25,574 bases of DNA from JAKQDP01 sp964536975 (GTDB lineage Bacteria > Patescibacteriota > Patescibacteriia > 2-01-FULL-39-33): positions 1 to 25,574 of the forward strand of contig CAZHYS010000014.1 in the NCBI GenBank assembly GCA_964536975.1, given 5' to 3'. Below are positions 1-8,705 of this stretch, one piece after another. Position 1 is the stretch's first letter, and each line of letters starts with the position of its first letter. The notes under the pieces are model-generated. The model saw nothing but the letters and a program-made list of their open reading frames with translations, searched no databases and had not been told where the DNA came from. A program made the translations under genes and the position numbers.

Positions 1-2
1 AT

Positions 3-3000
3 CTGGCTCTCACTGATTGGTATGCCACGACTACTTGGAGCGGGAATCTGACGGTCTCGGGCAGCGCCACGACAACCGGCAATCTCACGGTGGCCAATTT
101 CCTCTACGCCCAGAGCACCAAGCTTGGTATTGGCACCTCCACCCCCCAAGCCACTTTATCAGTCAATGCTCCCAACGCGACAGACATGATTCTCCACGTC
201 GCCACCTCCACCAATCAGTCTATTTTTACCATCAGTAACAATGGCAACCTGTCCGTGGCCACGACCACGGCCAATCAGCGCTTGACTATTGACGGAGCGA
301 TCAGGCTAGGCACCACGAGCATCAATGAAGTCGGTTCCATCAGATGGAGCGGTGTTGATTTTGAAGGGTACACCGGGAGCAGTTGGGTGAGTTTGACGGG
401 AGGATCGTGGACGGACGCGGGGGATTATATCCATCCGAATAATTATAGTTTGTTCTCCATCACCGATTCCGGCTATGTCGGTATTGGCACGACGACGCCA
501 AGCGAGAAACTGACAGTGGCGACTGGCAACGTGATTATTCCTTATAGTTATACGCCGACAAGAATAGCCACAACCACTTTAAATGAAAGTGGAAATAATG
601 GAGTATATTATGGCATATACGTTGATAATAATTATCTTTATTCGGCGATAACCGTCACTGATTATCTGGTGAGTATTCCATTTATTAGGATTATGGATGT
701 CAAAAATTCTTATTTCCCGTCATTTATGGGCTGGATAAGTAATAACGGTTTAACTACGCCAAAAGACATTTGCGTTATTGATAATTACGCGTTTATGATT
801 GACTCGGGAGGCGATATATTGTCCAGCATAGATATTTCCAATAAAAAGTTGCCGGTATTTATGGCTACCACAACAACCAATTTAGACAACCCGACCGGTA
901 TTTTTTGCGATGGGGATTATGTCTTTGTTATTAATTATAATAATGATTATCTTACGGTGTTTGATGTCTCTACTCCCTCATCGCCAAATTTGGTGAGTTA
1001 TTCTTCCTCAAATTTGGACGCCCCCAATGATATAAAAATTGTCGGCAATTATGCTTACATTACCAGCTATTCAAATAGTCGGTTAGTGGTGTTTGATATC
1101 TCCAATCCTAGAGCGATATCTTACGTGACTTATACCAATTCCGGGTTGAGCAACCCCAGGGGATTGGATGTCGTCGGCAATTATGCTTATGTCGCGAGTG
1201 ACGGCAATAATCGCTTGGTAGTTTTTGACATTTCCAATCCAGCCTCGCCGACTTATGTCGGTTATGCCGGCACTACTTATTCCTATCCGACTGAAGTTGC
1301 CGTATCCGGCGACTACGCCTACGTGGCGAGTTCGGCGGTATTCTCCAGCTCGGGATTAGAGGTTTTTGATGTCTCAAATCCTGTTAAACCGGTTTTGGTA
1401 AGCGCCACCCAATACGGCTTCACTGTTAACGATATGGAAATCGATAAAGATAATTTATATATTGCCAATGGGGCGGAGGTATGGATTTATGAATTAAATA
1501 GATTTAAATCTGGCGGCCAAAAAATCGGTCCGATGAAAACCCAAGATTTATGGGTATATAACCGAGCAAATTTTGAAAATTCCCTGCAAGCCGGCGGAAG
1601 GTTTGAGTTGTTTAAGCCAGCTCAGTTTCAAGATTATTTGTCAGTCGGCGGCACCGGTTATTTTTTGGAATCGGCCGGAGTGATGTCCACTTCTTCTGAT
1701 TATTTCTTTGATGTCTATCGTTCCAGCGGGGGCGCCGGCCTGTTGCGAGTCGGTACTTCAACCGCCGATGTTATGATGATAAACAGTAGCGGACTTATCG
1801 GCGTGGCAACCACCACTCTCACGGAAAGATTGAATATTGATGGCGGAGTGAGGGTGGCCAGTTCCACCAATATGAATTTGGGTACGATAAGTTGGAATGG
1901 CATGGATTTTTTCGGGTTGACTGATTATGGTTGGACCAGTTTAACCTCTTCCGGTTATGATTGGTTCCGTAATATGTCCAGCGCTTATTATCTTGGCGGC
2001 AACATTGTCATCGGCAGCAGTACGGTTTCTTCAATTGCCTCTTTATATGTGGAGGACGATCTTATTGGTGATTATGATAGTCCCGATCTTTGGGTTGGCT
2101 CAGTGGAAGGGAACATCAGGCTTGGCAGTCAAGATTCTGATGGCGGCTTTCAAATTTATACCAATAGCGCTTATCCGCATCAGCTGGTATTACAGGGTGA
2201 GCTTGATCCGGATAGCGCCGACTATGAGATGTTTTCTGTACGCAATGTGGCTGGCGCGGAGTTATTTTCAGTAGTTAAAGACACAACCGGTTATGCCAAT
2301 CAGTTTTATGACAGTTTGGGGATAGGCATGGTGGGGGACAATGCCACGACAACCGGTCATTTGGATTTTGGCTTGGCTAGCGAAGGAGATTTGTTTGTCA
2401 GTGGCAGCGCAGAGATTGACGGCGAACTTTATGTGGACGGCGCCGGTTCAAATTATATCGGCGGCAATATTCAAGTCGGGACCACTACGTCTTCTTTTAT
2501 GTTGAATGCCGCGCTTAGTAGCGCTACGGCCAATGCCACTGAGCAAGCGGCAGCTAATTTAGCGATGTCTCTAAGTGGCGATGATACCGCCGATACGGTT
2601 AACTATGGAATAACTTTGAACGTGACCGATTCCGGCACGGCCAGCACCGTCAGCAGCACCTTGTTTGGCGCTAGGTCGGAAGTCTCTCACAGCGGAACTA
2701 CTTGGGAGTCTGGCAGCGGTTGGGCGACTGAAAATAATTATGCCGCTTCTGCTGTTGCGGGAAGTTCGGGAGCGGTTACCGACGGTTCTTCCACGCGTTA
2801 TAATTATGCGGTTTATGGAACGGCGCAAGGAAATGACAGTGGCACTACCACTAATCATGGTATTTATGGGCGGGCGTTGTCGGGTGATAGTAGTTATGGA
2901 ATTTATGGTTTTGCTACCAGCACAGAAGGATTGAATAGTACCAATTACGGAGTTTATGCTTCTTCCAGCGCTACCAGCACAGGAAGTGATTATACTGCTT

Positions 3001-4040
3001 ATTTCTATGGTTCTGGCAGTGTGTCGCCGGTGATTTATATTAGCAATAGCAGTTCCGTTACTACTACCCCGAGCATTCTTGATGACTCCGGCGCCGCTTT
3101 GACTGAAGGCGGATTGTTTCGCGACGCTTCTTCCCGGGTGCTTAAAGAAAATTTTGAAACGTGGAACAATGGAGAGGTGCTGGCAAAGATAGACGATTTG
3201 CAACTATTTGAATATAACTATATCGTTGAGGATGACAGCATTAAGCATTTTGGCGCAATGGCGGACGAGTGGTATCAATTTTTCGGTTTAGGAGACGATA
3301 GAACCATATCTGACAAAGATGTCGCGATGGTTGCTTTGGCGGGCATACAGGCGACAAAAGATAAGATTGACGCTTTATTTGAGCCGACGGATCAGGACAG
3401 TCCACTGAGAGTGATTGATAATCCTGATGTCAGTATCGCGACATTGTCGGTACAACAAGACAGCAATTTTAACGGCACGATTTATGTCTTTGGCCAAAGC
3501 GGGTTTAAGTCAAAAGTGGTTTTTGCCGATGATGTCAGAGTAAAAGGAAAAATTTACCTAAACACTCAACAGACCGGCGACGTTATGCTATCGGCATTCG
3601 CGACTACTACGGAAGTATTTTTTGGCGGCGAGTTTGAATTTATTCCGAAGGTGATAATTTCGCCGTTAAGCGATTTGGCCGATCGCCATTATTGGGTGTC
3701 GGACAAGTCAACGACCACTTTCCGTCTCAATCTCAATATCCCGCTTGATTATGAAGCGAGATTCTATTGGCTGGCTCTGCCGGTGGCTGGTGAAATAATC
3801 TCGCCGGAAGAGACAGTGACTCCAATAGAGGAAACGCAAATCGTGGAAATAGAAGTTACGCCGGAGGAATTTGCTTCCACAACAGAGGAATCCCTCGGTT
3901 CTGGTGAAGCAGGCATGGATGAGCTCGCCGCGCCGCCCGCAGGAGATGGTTTTGGTGGCGAGGCAATCATTGAAAATAGACAGAATTCAGAAGAAAAGCC
4001 GACAGTCGCCGAAGAGACAGAAGAAACGGCAAATCAATAA
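3..4040 (+). CDS. Large secreted fibre-like protein with S74 chaperone domain, 5' partial
   Basis: The frame is open to the left edge, so the true start and any signal peptide lie upstream; the in-frame GTG at 90 is probably internal. The visible part is Thr/Ser/Gly-rich. It carries fibre-type motifs of the GIGTTTP kind near 123-150 and 478-510. A roughly 50-residue module (VATTT..RL.IDG...W.G.DF.G.T) occurs twice, near 252-405 and 1797-1950. Between the copies, about 560-1500 encodes LVIVD-type beta-propeller repeats (YAYVAS..RLVVFDISNP). Near 3129-3400 lies a Peptidase_S74 (endosialidase chaperone) domain with the family's Ser-x4-Lys dyad (SSRVLK, Ser codon 3129, Lys codon 3144). In this family the domain trimerises fibres and cleaves itself off before the Ser. 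Unusually, about 300 residues follow, ending in an acidic Glu/Thr-rich tail. The role as a CPR surface or attachment fibre is inference. The next gene starts 5 bases downstream. Confidence 0.85.
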   Translation: MALTDWYATTTWSGNLTVSGSATTTGNLTVANFLYAQSTKLGIGTSTPQATLSVNAPNATDMILHVATSTNQSIFTISNNGNLSVATTTANQRLTIDGAIRLGTTSINEVGSIRWSGVDFEGYTGSSWVSLTGGSWTDAGDYIHPNNYSLFSITDSGYVGIGTTTPSEKLTVATGNVIIPYSYTPTRIATTTLNESGNNGVYYGIYVDNNYLYSAITVTDYLVSIPFIRIMDVKNSYFPSFMGWISNNGLTTPKDICVIDNYAFMIDSGGDILSSIDISNKKLPVFMATTTTNLDNPTGIFCDGDYVFVINYNNDYLTVFDVSTPSSPNLVSYSSSNLDAPNDIKIVGNYAYITSYSNSRLVVFDISNPRAISYVTYTNSGLSNPRGLDVVGNYAYVASDGNNRLVVFDISNPASPTYVGYAGTTYSYPTEVAVSGDYAYVASSAVFSSSGLEVFDVSNPVKPVLVSATQYGFTVNDMEIDKDNLYIANGAEVWIYELNRFKSGGQKIGPMKTQDLWVYNRANFENSLQAGGRFELFKPAQFQDYLSVGGTGYFLESAGVMSTSSDYFFDVYRSSGGAGLLRVGTSTADVMMINSSGLIGVATTTLTERLNIDGGVRVASSTNMNLGTISWNGMDFFGLTDYGWTSLTSSGYDWFRNMSSAYYLGGNIVIGSSTVSSIASLYVEDDLIGDYDSPDLWVGSVEGNIRLGSQDSDGGFQIYTNSAYPHQLVLQGELDPDSADYEMFSVRNVAGAELFSVVKDTTGYANQFYDSLGIGMVGDNATTTGHLDFGLASEGDLFVSGSAEIDGELYVDGAGSNYIGGNIQVGTTTSSFMLNAALSSATANATEQAAANLAMSLSGDDTADTVNYGITLNVTDSGTASTVSSTLFGARSEVSHSGTTWESGSGWATENNYAASAVAGSSGAVTDGSSTRYNYAVYGTAQGNDSGTTTNHGIYGRALSGDSSYGIYGFATSTEGLNSTNYGVYASSSATSTGSDYTAYFYGSGSVSPVIYISNSSSVTTTPSILDDSGAALTEGGLFRDASSRVLKENFETWNNGEVLAKIDDLQLFEYNYIVEDDSIKHFGAMADEWYQFFGLGDDRTISDKDVAMVALAGIQATKDKIDALFEPTDQDSPLRVIDNPDVSIATLSVQQDSNFNGTIYVFGQSGFKSKVVFADDVRVKGKIYLNTQQTGDVMLSAFATTTEVFFGGEFEFIPKVIISPLSDLADRHYWVSDKSTTTFRLNLNIPLDYEARFYWLALPVAGEIISPEETVTPIEETQIVEIEVTPEEFASTTEESLGSGEAGMDELAAPPAGDGFGGEAIIENRQNSEEKPTVAEETEETANQ

Positions 4041-4045
4041 TCATT

Positions 4046-6493
4046 ATGCGACAAAAAATAAAAATTATTTTGGAAAGAATAGAAAATTATCCGTTTGGCT
4101 GGCGGCAATTATCCGTTTGGCTGGCGGCAGTGCTGGCGATTAGGAATATTTTGGAGAGCTTTAGCGACGGCGGCGGGCGGATTTTGGATTGGCAGTCATT
4201 TTTTCTGTATTACCCCGCTTTTTATTTATCTCTATTTTTGTCCTTGGCACTTGTCGTCAAACTTTTTTCTGGACGCAATATTTTCATTGCCGTCAAGATG
4301 GTTTTTATTTTTTCTTTTATCGTTTGGTTGCCGCCGCTGGTTGATTTGTTGTTTCCGTTTTGGAGCAACATGTCGTACATAGGTGTTTCTGGCTGGGGAG
4401 ATTTTTTTCAGTCTTTCATCCGATTGGGACTTGGCGGGCTTTATGGCCAAGGAGCGAGTCTGGGCATCAAGTTTGAGCTAGTAGTCGCGACGGTCGGCTT
4501 GTTTGGTTATTTTATTTTTTGCGGGAAAAATTTATTGCGAGCGCTTGCCGGCGCAATAGCGGCTTATGCGGTGATTATTTTGCACGGCTTGGCGCCGAGC
4601 ATCTTGGCTTGGCCGGCTCATTTGCGCGGCGGGGAGACTGTTTATAATGATCGGTTGATCACTTTGTTTTTTTTGCTATTGTCCATTATTTGGGTGATAT
4701 TTATTCTTCATCTTTTTGCCCGGCAAAAATTGAAAGACTGGTTCTTTTCCCTGGATTGGTTTAGGATTTTTTTGGTTTGGATAATGCTGGGATTGGGCGC
4801 GGGGGTTTATCTTTCTCAACGGCTGGATCAAGCGGATTTTTACAATAATTTTGAATTTTACGCGGCCAGATTCTTGGCGCTACTAGTGCTAGGTCTGATT
4901 ATGTGGCAAATCGGCCGGACGATGAATGATTGGAAGGATCATCCTTTTGACCAGGAAAGCGGCAATTCAAATCTGTTGGACAGGTTTTCTCGGACGGAGA
5001 TCAAGACGATGCTGGGCCTTTATCTGCTATTTGCCACCGGTCTATCAGCAGTCATAGGATATGATGTTTTTGTAATGCTCGCCTCGTATCTGCTTATCGG
5101 TTATGCTTATTGTTTTCCGCCGCTGCATTTGAAAAAGCGGTTCATTTTTTCGGCATTGGCCTTGGCGATAGATTATCTTTTGGCATTTTGGATCGGCTAT
5201 GCCGCCTTGTTTGCCGCTGGTGATTCCTTGTCGCTGATGCCATTTCGCTTTAGTTTTTTGGCTTTCGCGGTTAGTTTTTTGATTGTAGGCATCAAAGATG
5301 TCAAAGATGAACGAGGCGATCGTTTGCAGGGAGTGGAGACGTTGGTCACGCGTTTCGGTCGGAAAAAGTCGGCGCCAATAATCGGGGCGATGATTTGTGT
5401 TGCTCTGCTGCTGCCAGGATTTTTTATCGGTTATCAGCTTTTTTTGTCGGGATTGCTGTGCTTTGCGGCAATTTTTTTCATCACTGGAAAATTTCAAAGC
5501 ATTTCCCACCGCAAAGAAATTTTGGCGGCGATTGGCGGATATTTGATTCTGTCACTGGTCCTGTGTTTCTTGTCCGCGCCGAGTTACCCGGCCGGACGTT
5601 TGGATTTGGCTAGAGATGCCGGCTGGCATCCGGCGGCATCAAGCGAGCTGTGGCTGGCGTCGGGATTCTTGGCGGATGATAATAGCAATAATTATTATTG
5701 GTCGCAAATATATAATCCCAAAGTCGGAAATTTTTTGTCGGTAGTAGATCTATCGGCCGGAAAGATTTATCGCCATCAATCCGCGGATGGCCGTTTGGCG
5801 GCGACAAAAAATAATTTTTCTTTTTTTCAATCGGCGGCGGATGTCTTTGACTTTAGCACGGTAAAAAGCGAGAACCCATTTTCTTTGTCATTTAAGTCTC
5901 CATTTGCCGGCGGCCGGCTTAGCTTGGCGGCGGAGCAGGCAGGGAAAGGAGTTGTCTTATTGAGCGATTCCGGAAGACTGTCTTTGCCCAAAGGCGGCGA
6001 GGCTGATTATTATGTTTTGCCGGATTTGCGATTGGATGGCAAACTGGTTTTTTTCAGAGACAAATTCGTCCGTCTGTCGGGCTCTGGCCGAGTGGCGCAT
6101 CTGTGGGGGGATTTGTCACTAGACTACAAGCGTTGGCTGGCGATTGATGCTGATTTTCCGTCTGGGCAAAAAATTTCCATTTTGATTTTTGATTATGATA
6201 CCGAGTCAGCGGTTTATGGCGCGATAACGGAAGCAGGCAAAACGAGGTATTTCAATTTGTTGAGCATAGAGCCGGTAAATTTTTGGGAAAGCGAAAAGAC
6301 TGGAGATATTTGGCCACAGGAAGTAAGAATCAAAAACGACGATGTCGGCTTTGATTTGACGCTCAAAGCGGTTTTGCCGGATCAGGAAATAGCCGGACAC
6401 GGGATTTGGGACGGGATAATGACCGTGACCGGAAACATTGCCGGAGAAACGGCTGATGGCTGGGCGTCATGGCGGGAAATCAGGGCGAATTGA
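4046..6493 (+). CDS. UbiA-type prenyltransferase fused to a C-terminal lipocalin/CrtC-like domain
   Basis: The protein has 815 residues in three parts. Residues 1 to about 235 form several hydrophobic helices of unknown family. Residues about 260-500 look like a UbiA prenyltransferase: first Asp motif ND-x2-D-x3-D (N294, D295, D298, D302), second Asp motif D-x3-D (D418, D421, D425), and a YAYCFPPLHLKKR segment between them. UbiA enzymes move a polyprenyl group from its diphosphate to an aromatic or lipid acceptor in the membrane. Residues about 510-815 are soluble and beta-rich. The HLWGD motif at 685-689 and the ending IWDG.MTV.G...GW.SW resemble the AttH/CrtC/tocopherol-cyclase-like lipocalin fold; this assignment is by motif memory and is weaker. 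The ATG at 4046 has no SD. A 22-bp tandem duplication lies just inside the gene. The gene is probably co-transcribed with the surface protein upstream. The substrate is unknown. Confidence 0.75.
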   Translation: MRQKIKIILERIENYPFGWRQLSVWLAAVLAIRNILESFSDGGGRILDWQSFFLYYPAFYLSLFLSLALVVKLFSGRNIFIAVKMVFIFSFIVWLPPLVDLLFPFWSNMSYIGVSGWGDFFQSFIRLGLGGLYGQGASLGIKFELVVATVGLFGYFIFCGKNLLRALAGAIAAYAVIILHGLAPSILAWPAHLRGGETVYNDRLITLFFLLLSIIWVIFILHLFARQKLKDWFFSLDWFRIFLVWIMLGLGAGVYLSQRLDQADFYNNFEFYAARFLALLVLGLIMWQIGRTMNDWKDHPFDQESGNSNLLDRFSRTEIKTMLGLYLLFATGLSAVIGYDVFVMLASYLLIGYAYCFPPLHLKKRFIFSALALAIDYLLAFWIGYAALFAAGDSLSLMPFRFSFLAFAVSFLIVGIKDVKDERGDRLQGVETLVTRFGRKKSAPIIGAMICVALLLPGFFIGYQLFLSGLLCFAAIFFITGKFQSISHRKEILAAIGGYLILSLVLCFLSAPSYPAGRLDLARDAGWHPAASSELWLASGFLADDNSNNYYWSQIYNPKVGNFLSVVDLSAGKIYRHQSADGRLAATKNNFSFFQSAADVFDFSTVKSENPFSLSFKSPFAGGRLSLAAEQAGKGVVLLSDSGRLSLPKGGEADYYVLPDLRLDGKLVFFRDKFVRLSGSGRVAHLWGDLSLDYKRWLAIDADFPSGQKISILIFDYDTESAVYGAITEAGKTRYFNLLSIEPVNFWESEKTGDIWPQEVRIKNDDVGFDLTLKAVLPDQEIAGHGIWDGIMTVTGNIAGETADGWASWREIRAN
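4085..4128 (+). repeat. 22-bp tandem duplication inside the UbiA-fusion gene
   Basis: Two exact 22-bp copies, 4085-4106 and 4107-4128, sit side by side. Because 22 is not a multiple of three, the copies are read in different frames, as NYPFGWRQ and then LSVWLAAV. Loss or gain of one unit would shift the frame 13 codons after the ATG. Confidence 0.95.
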
Positions 6494-6529
6494 CAGGAAA
6501 ATCAGCAGGGTTTTCTTTTTATCGCCATT

Positions 6530-6538
6530 TGCTATAAT
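6530..6538 (+). promoter_or_regulatory. Extended -10 promoter for trxA-trxB
   Basis: TGC-TATAAT gives a full extended -10 element (TG at 6530-6531, TATAAT at 6533-6538), 34 bases before the trxA ATG. No -35 box stands at the usual distance. Confidence 0.6.
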
Positions 6539-6572
6539 GAATTAGCTTAATTAGTAAATAACCAAAAAAAAT

Positions 6573-6893
6573 ATGGAACCAATCGTTTTGACCGATGACA
6601 ATTTCAGCCAGGAGGTGACAAAAAGCGACCGTCCGGTGCTGGTGGATTTTTATGCCGACTGGTGCGGGCCGTGCAAAATGCAAGCGCCGATTATTGATGA
6701 ATTGGAAGTAGAGGTGGATGATAAGATAAAAATCGGCAAACTGGATGTGGATGCCAACCAACAGACCGCCCAAAAATATGAAGTAATGTCTATTCCGACG
6801 ATTATTATTTTTAAGGATGGTGAGGTGGTAGAACGTTTGACCGGTTTACAGAGCAAAGACATTTTATTAGAAAAAATAAATCAATTAATTTAA
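6573..6893 (+). CDS. trxA: Thioredoxin
   Basis: A 106-residue single-domain thioredoxin of normal length. The redox site W30-C31-G32-P33-C34-K35 is intact. The FYADWCGPCKMQAP context and the cis-Pro loop MSIPTIIIFKDGE are typical. It reduces protein disulfides in the cytoplasm, and its own electrons should come from the reductase encoded 7 bases downstream. There is no SD: the ATG follows an A-rich leader of about 28 bases. Confidence 0.97.
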   Translation: MEPIVLTDDNFSQEVTKSDRPVLVDFYADWCGPCKMQAPIIDELEVEVDDKIKIGKLDVDANQQTAQKYEVMSIPTIIIFKDGEVVERLTGLQSKDILLEKINQLI

Positions 6894-6900
6894 ATCGCAA

Positions 6901-7881
6901 ATGACGGAAAATAATCTTTATGATTTGATTATTGTCGGCGGCGGTCCGGCTGGACTGTCAGCGGCGATTTATGCCGGCCGGCGCAAACTGAATACGCTAA
7001 TTATTGCCAAGAGCATTGGCGGCCAAATGGGCATCAGCGATCAAATTGAAAATTATCCGGGCTTTGATTTTATCACCGGTTTTGAATTGGCCGGCAAGAT
7101 GTTTAAGCAGGCCCAAAAATGGGGAGTGGCGGCTAAGAGCGGCGAGATAGAAAAAATAAAGAAGACCAAGGATGGCTTTGCTGTCTTTTCTCGCGAGGGC
7201 AAGAGTTTCTTGGCGCATGCTTTGATCCTATCGTTCGGGCTTACTCCGCGAAATCTGGAAGTCCCCGGCGAAAAAGAGTTGCAAGGCCGCGGTGTCACTT
7301 ATTGCGCCACTTGCGACGGCCCGCTGTTTAAAAATAAAACGGTTGCGGTTGTCGGTGGCGGGAATTCCGCTTTGGAATCCGTGGAATATTTGTCAAAACT
7401 GGCGCAAAAAGTTTATTTGATTCACTTCAAAGATAAATTTAGCGCCGTCCCCGCTCTAGTGGAACGAGTCCGGTCTTTGGATAACGTGGAATTTTTGTGC
7501 TGTTCACGGGTGGAGAAGATTAATGGGGCAAATAAGTTGGAATCGGTTGACTTGGTTGATGTCCAGGGCAAACGAGGTGAGCAAAATGTCAAAGTGGACG
7601 GCTTGTTTGTGGAAATCGGCTATCAGGCCAAGACTGATTGGCTCAAGGGATTTGTCAAGTTGAATAAGCAAGGAGAGATAATTTCCAGTCGCGACGGCGA
7701 GACTTCTCGGCCGGGCGTATTTGTCGCCGGCGATTGCTCGGACAGCAAGTATAAGCAGGTAGTTATCGCCGCCGGCCAAGGAGCGATTGCCGCTCTTCAA
7801 GCATATAATTATATTGCCAAGAAAAAAGGAGACAAAATTTTGCCGGATTGGGGGAAATCGAGGAACACGGGAAAGTGGTAA
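6901..7881 (+). CDS. trxB: Thioredoxin reductase (low-Mr flavoprotein), altered cofactor motif
   Basis: 326 residues, colinear with the bacterial low-molecular-weight enzymes. The N-terminal FAD site is IIVGGGPAGLSAA, the redox pair is C135-A-T-C138-D, the second Rossmann motif is VVGGGNSALES, and the C-terminal FAD motif is GVFVAGDCSD. In this family the enzyme passes electrons from NAD(P)H via FAD to thioredoxin. The arginines that hold the NADPH 2'-phosphate in E. coli (R176, R177, R181 in HRRxxxR) are F176, K177 and S181 here (HFKDKFS), so NADPH preference is doubtful. The nucleotide-binding GxGxxA pattern is kept, which argues for another pyridine nucleotide such as NADH rather than a ferredoxin-type enzyme. 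Operon with trxA; no SD. Confidence 0.93.
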   Translation: MTENNLYDLIIVGGGPAGLSAAIYAGRRKLNTLIIAKSIGGQMGISDQIENYPGFDFITGFELAGKMFKQAQKWGVAAKSGEIEKIKKTKDGFAVFSREGKSFLAHALILSFGLTPRNLEVPGEKELQGRGVTYCATCDGPLFKNKTVAVVGGGNSALESVEYLSKLAQKVYLIHFKDKFSAVPALVERVRSLDNVEFLCCSRVEKINGANKLESVDLVDVQGKRGEQNVKVDGLFVEIGYQAKTDWLKGFVKLNKQGEIISSRDGETSRPGVFVAGDCSDSKYKQVVIAAGQGAIAALQAYNYIAKKKGDKILPDWGKSRNTGKW

Positions 7882-8116
7882 ACAGTAATAAGCAATCGGT
7901 AATCAGTAATTGGTAACGGAACTCGTAACTCGCGACTCGTAACTCGGAATAGAAATCCGTAGAGACGCGATTCATCGCGTCTATTAGTAGCCCGGAATTT
8001 AATTGGGATAGAAATCTGTAAAGACGGGGCATGCCCCGTCTCTCCGGAACTCGCAATGACAGAGGAATAGATATTCCTTCTCCATATAAACGCAATTTAA
8101 AAATCAGATAATTTTT
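7882..8116. repeat. Intergenic mosaic of short repeats and palindromes
   Basis: No credible gene is present here. Several GTAAT/CAGTAAT words lie at 7883-7915, then two near-copies of an ACTCGTAACTCG word at 7920-7945. Two palindromes share a head of the GTARAGACG type: 7959-7982 (GACGCGAT-TC-ATCGCGTC) and 8018-8044 (GACGGGGCATGCCCCGTC). Related modules recur in the other intergenic regions of this window (near 8842, 11217, 16256, 16346 and 17850). Confidence 0.75.
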
Positions 8117-8163
8117 TAAAACAAAAAGCGTCCCGCGCAACTCACGACTTGAGTTGGCGGGAC
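8117..8163 (-). terminator. Intrinsic terminator of the minus-strand membrane protein gene
   Basis: A stem of 14 pairs with one bulged base (8130-8144 with 8150-8163, loop CGACT) is followed on the minus strand by GCTTTTTGTTTT. It lies about 30 bases after the stop codon at 8195. Confidence 0.85.
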
Positions 8164-8194
8164 AAACGAAAGGAAGGAAATGATGATGATGAGG

Positions 8195-8650
8195 CTATTG
8201 CGAAGAAGTGGTAGCCGACTCCGCTTCGGCTTTTACCTCGGGCTCGGGCTTGATTGGGAAGTCCGGTGGGAGTTCCAGACGGATTCTGGCTTTGCCGACG
8301 GCCTCCATCAGCTGGCCATAGGCCTTGTCGTAATCATTTGCCGGAAGGTCGTACTTCTGTAGATACATCCTTATTGACACGGGCAGGTTGTGCCCGTCAA
8401 TCTGGATGTGAACCTTATTGAAGTCCACCTCCTTGCCGGAGAAGAAGTCGTCCATCAGCTTTGTCTCAGCCGGGCTGGAGTTTTTCGCGGCGACTAATTC
8501 CTCGGCTCTAAATGAAAGGGATACGATGCCGAGCACGAAAGATAGTCCAAGGCATAGAATTGACAGTCGCCTCCATTTTTTTGTTTTTAATGAAATGGCG
8601 ACCCCCGCTAATACAAGCAGGATGCTAAAAGCAATAAGATAGATACTCAT
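8195..8650 (-). CDS. Hypothetical membrane protein, unrecognised family
   Basis: I do not recognise this 151-residue protein. It has two N-terminal hydrophobic helices (about residues 3-20 and 28-46) separated by a short KTKKWRR basic loop. A soluble segment of about 85 residues follows, and the protein ends in an acidic Pro/Glu/Ala tail (KPEPEVKAEAES). The start is well supported: AAGGAGG sits about 8 bases before the ATG, unusual for this window. A consensus promoter lies about 55 bases upstream and a strong terminator follows, so it is a complete one-gene unit. Repeat-rich intergenic DNA flanks it on both sides, which may hint at insertion as a cassette, but that is inference. Confidence 0.8.
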   Translation of the reverse strand: MSIYLIAFSILLVLAGVAISLKTKKWRRLSILCLGLSFVLGIVSLSFRAEELVAAKNSSPAETKLMDDFFSGKEVDFNKVHIQIDGHNLPVSIRMYLQKYDLPANDYDKAYGQLMEAVGKARIRLELPPDFPIKPEPEVKAEAESATTSSQ

Positions 8651-8705
8651 GCTCCCTCCTTAACCCTTTTGGGTTGGTTGATTCTTTTTTTATGTACTAT
8701 ATATA

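Noticed and set aside
2571..3203. A 210-codon minus-strand frame opposite the surface protein
   Set aside because: It is a shadow of the Thr/Ser-rich repeats; the sense strand carries recognisable fibre and S74 domains.
6490..6495. TTGACA at the UbiA stop codon as -35 box for trxA
   Set aside because: It is 37 bases from the TATAAT at 6533, far beyond a usable spacer.
7763..8140. A 125-codon minus-strand frame after trxB
   Set aside because: It overlaps trxB and the palindromic repeats, and its peptide only reflects the repeat words.
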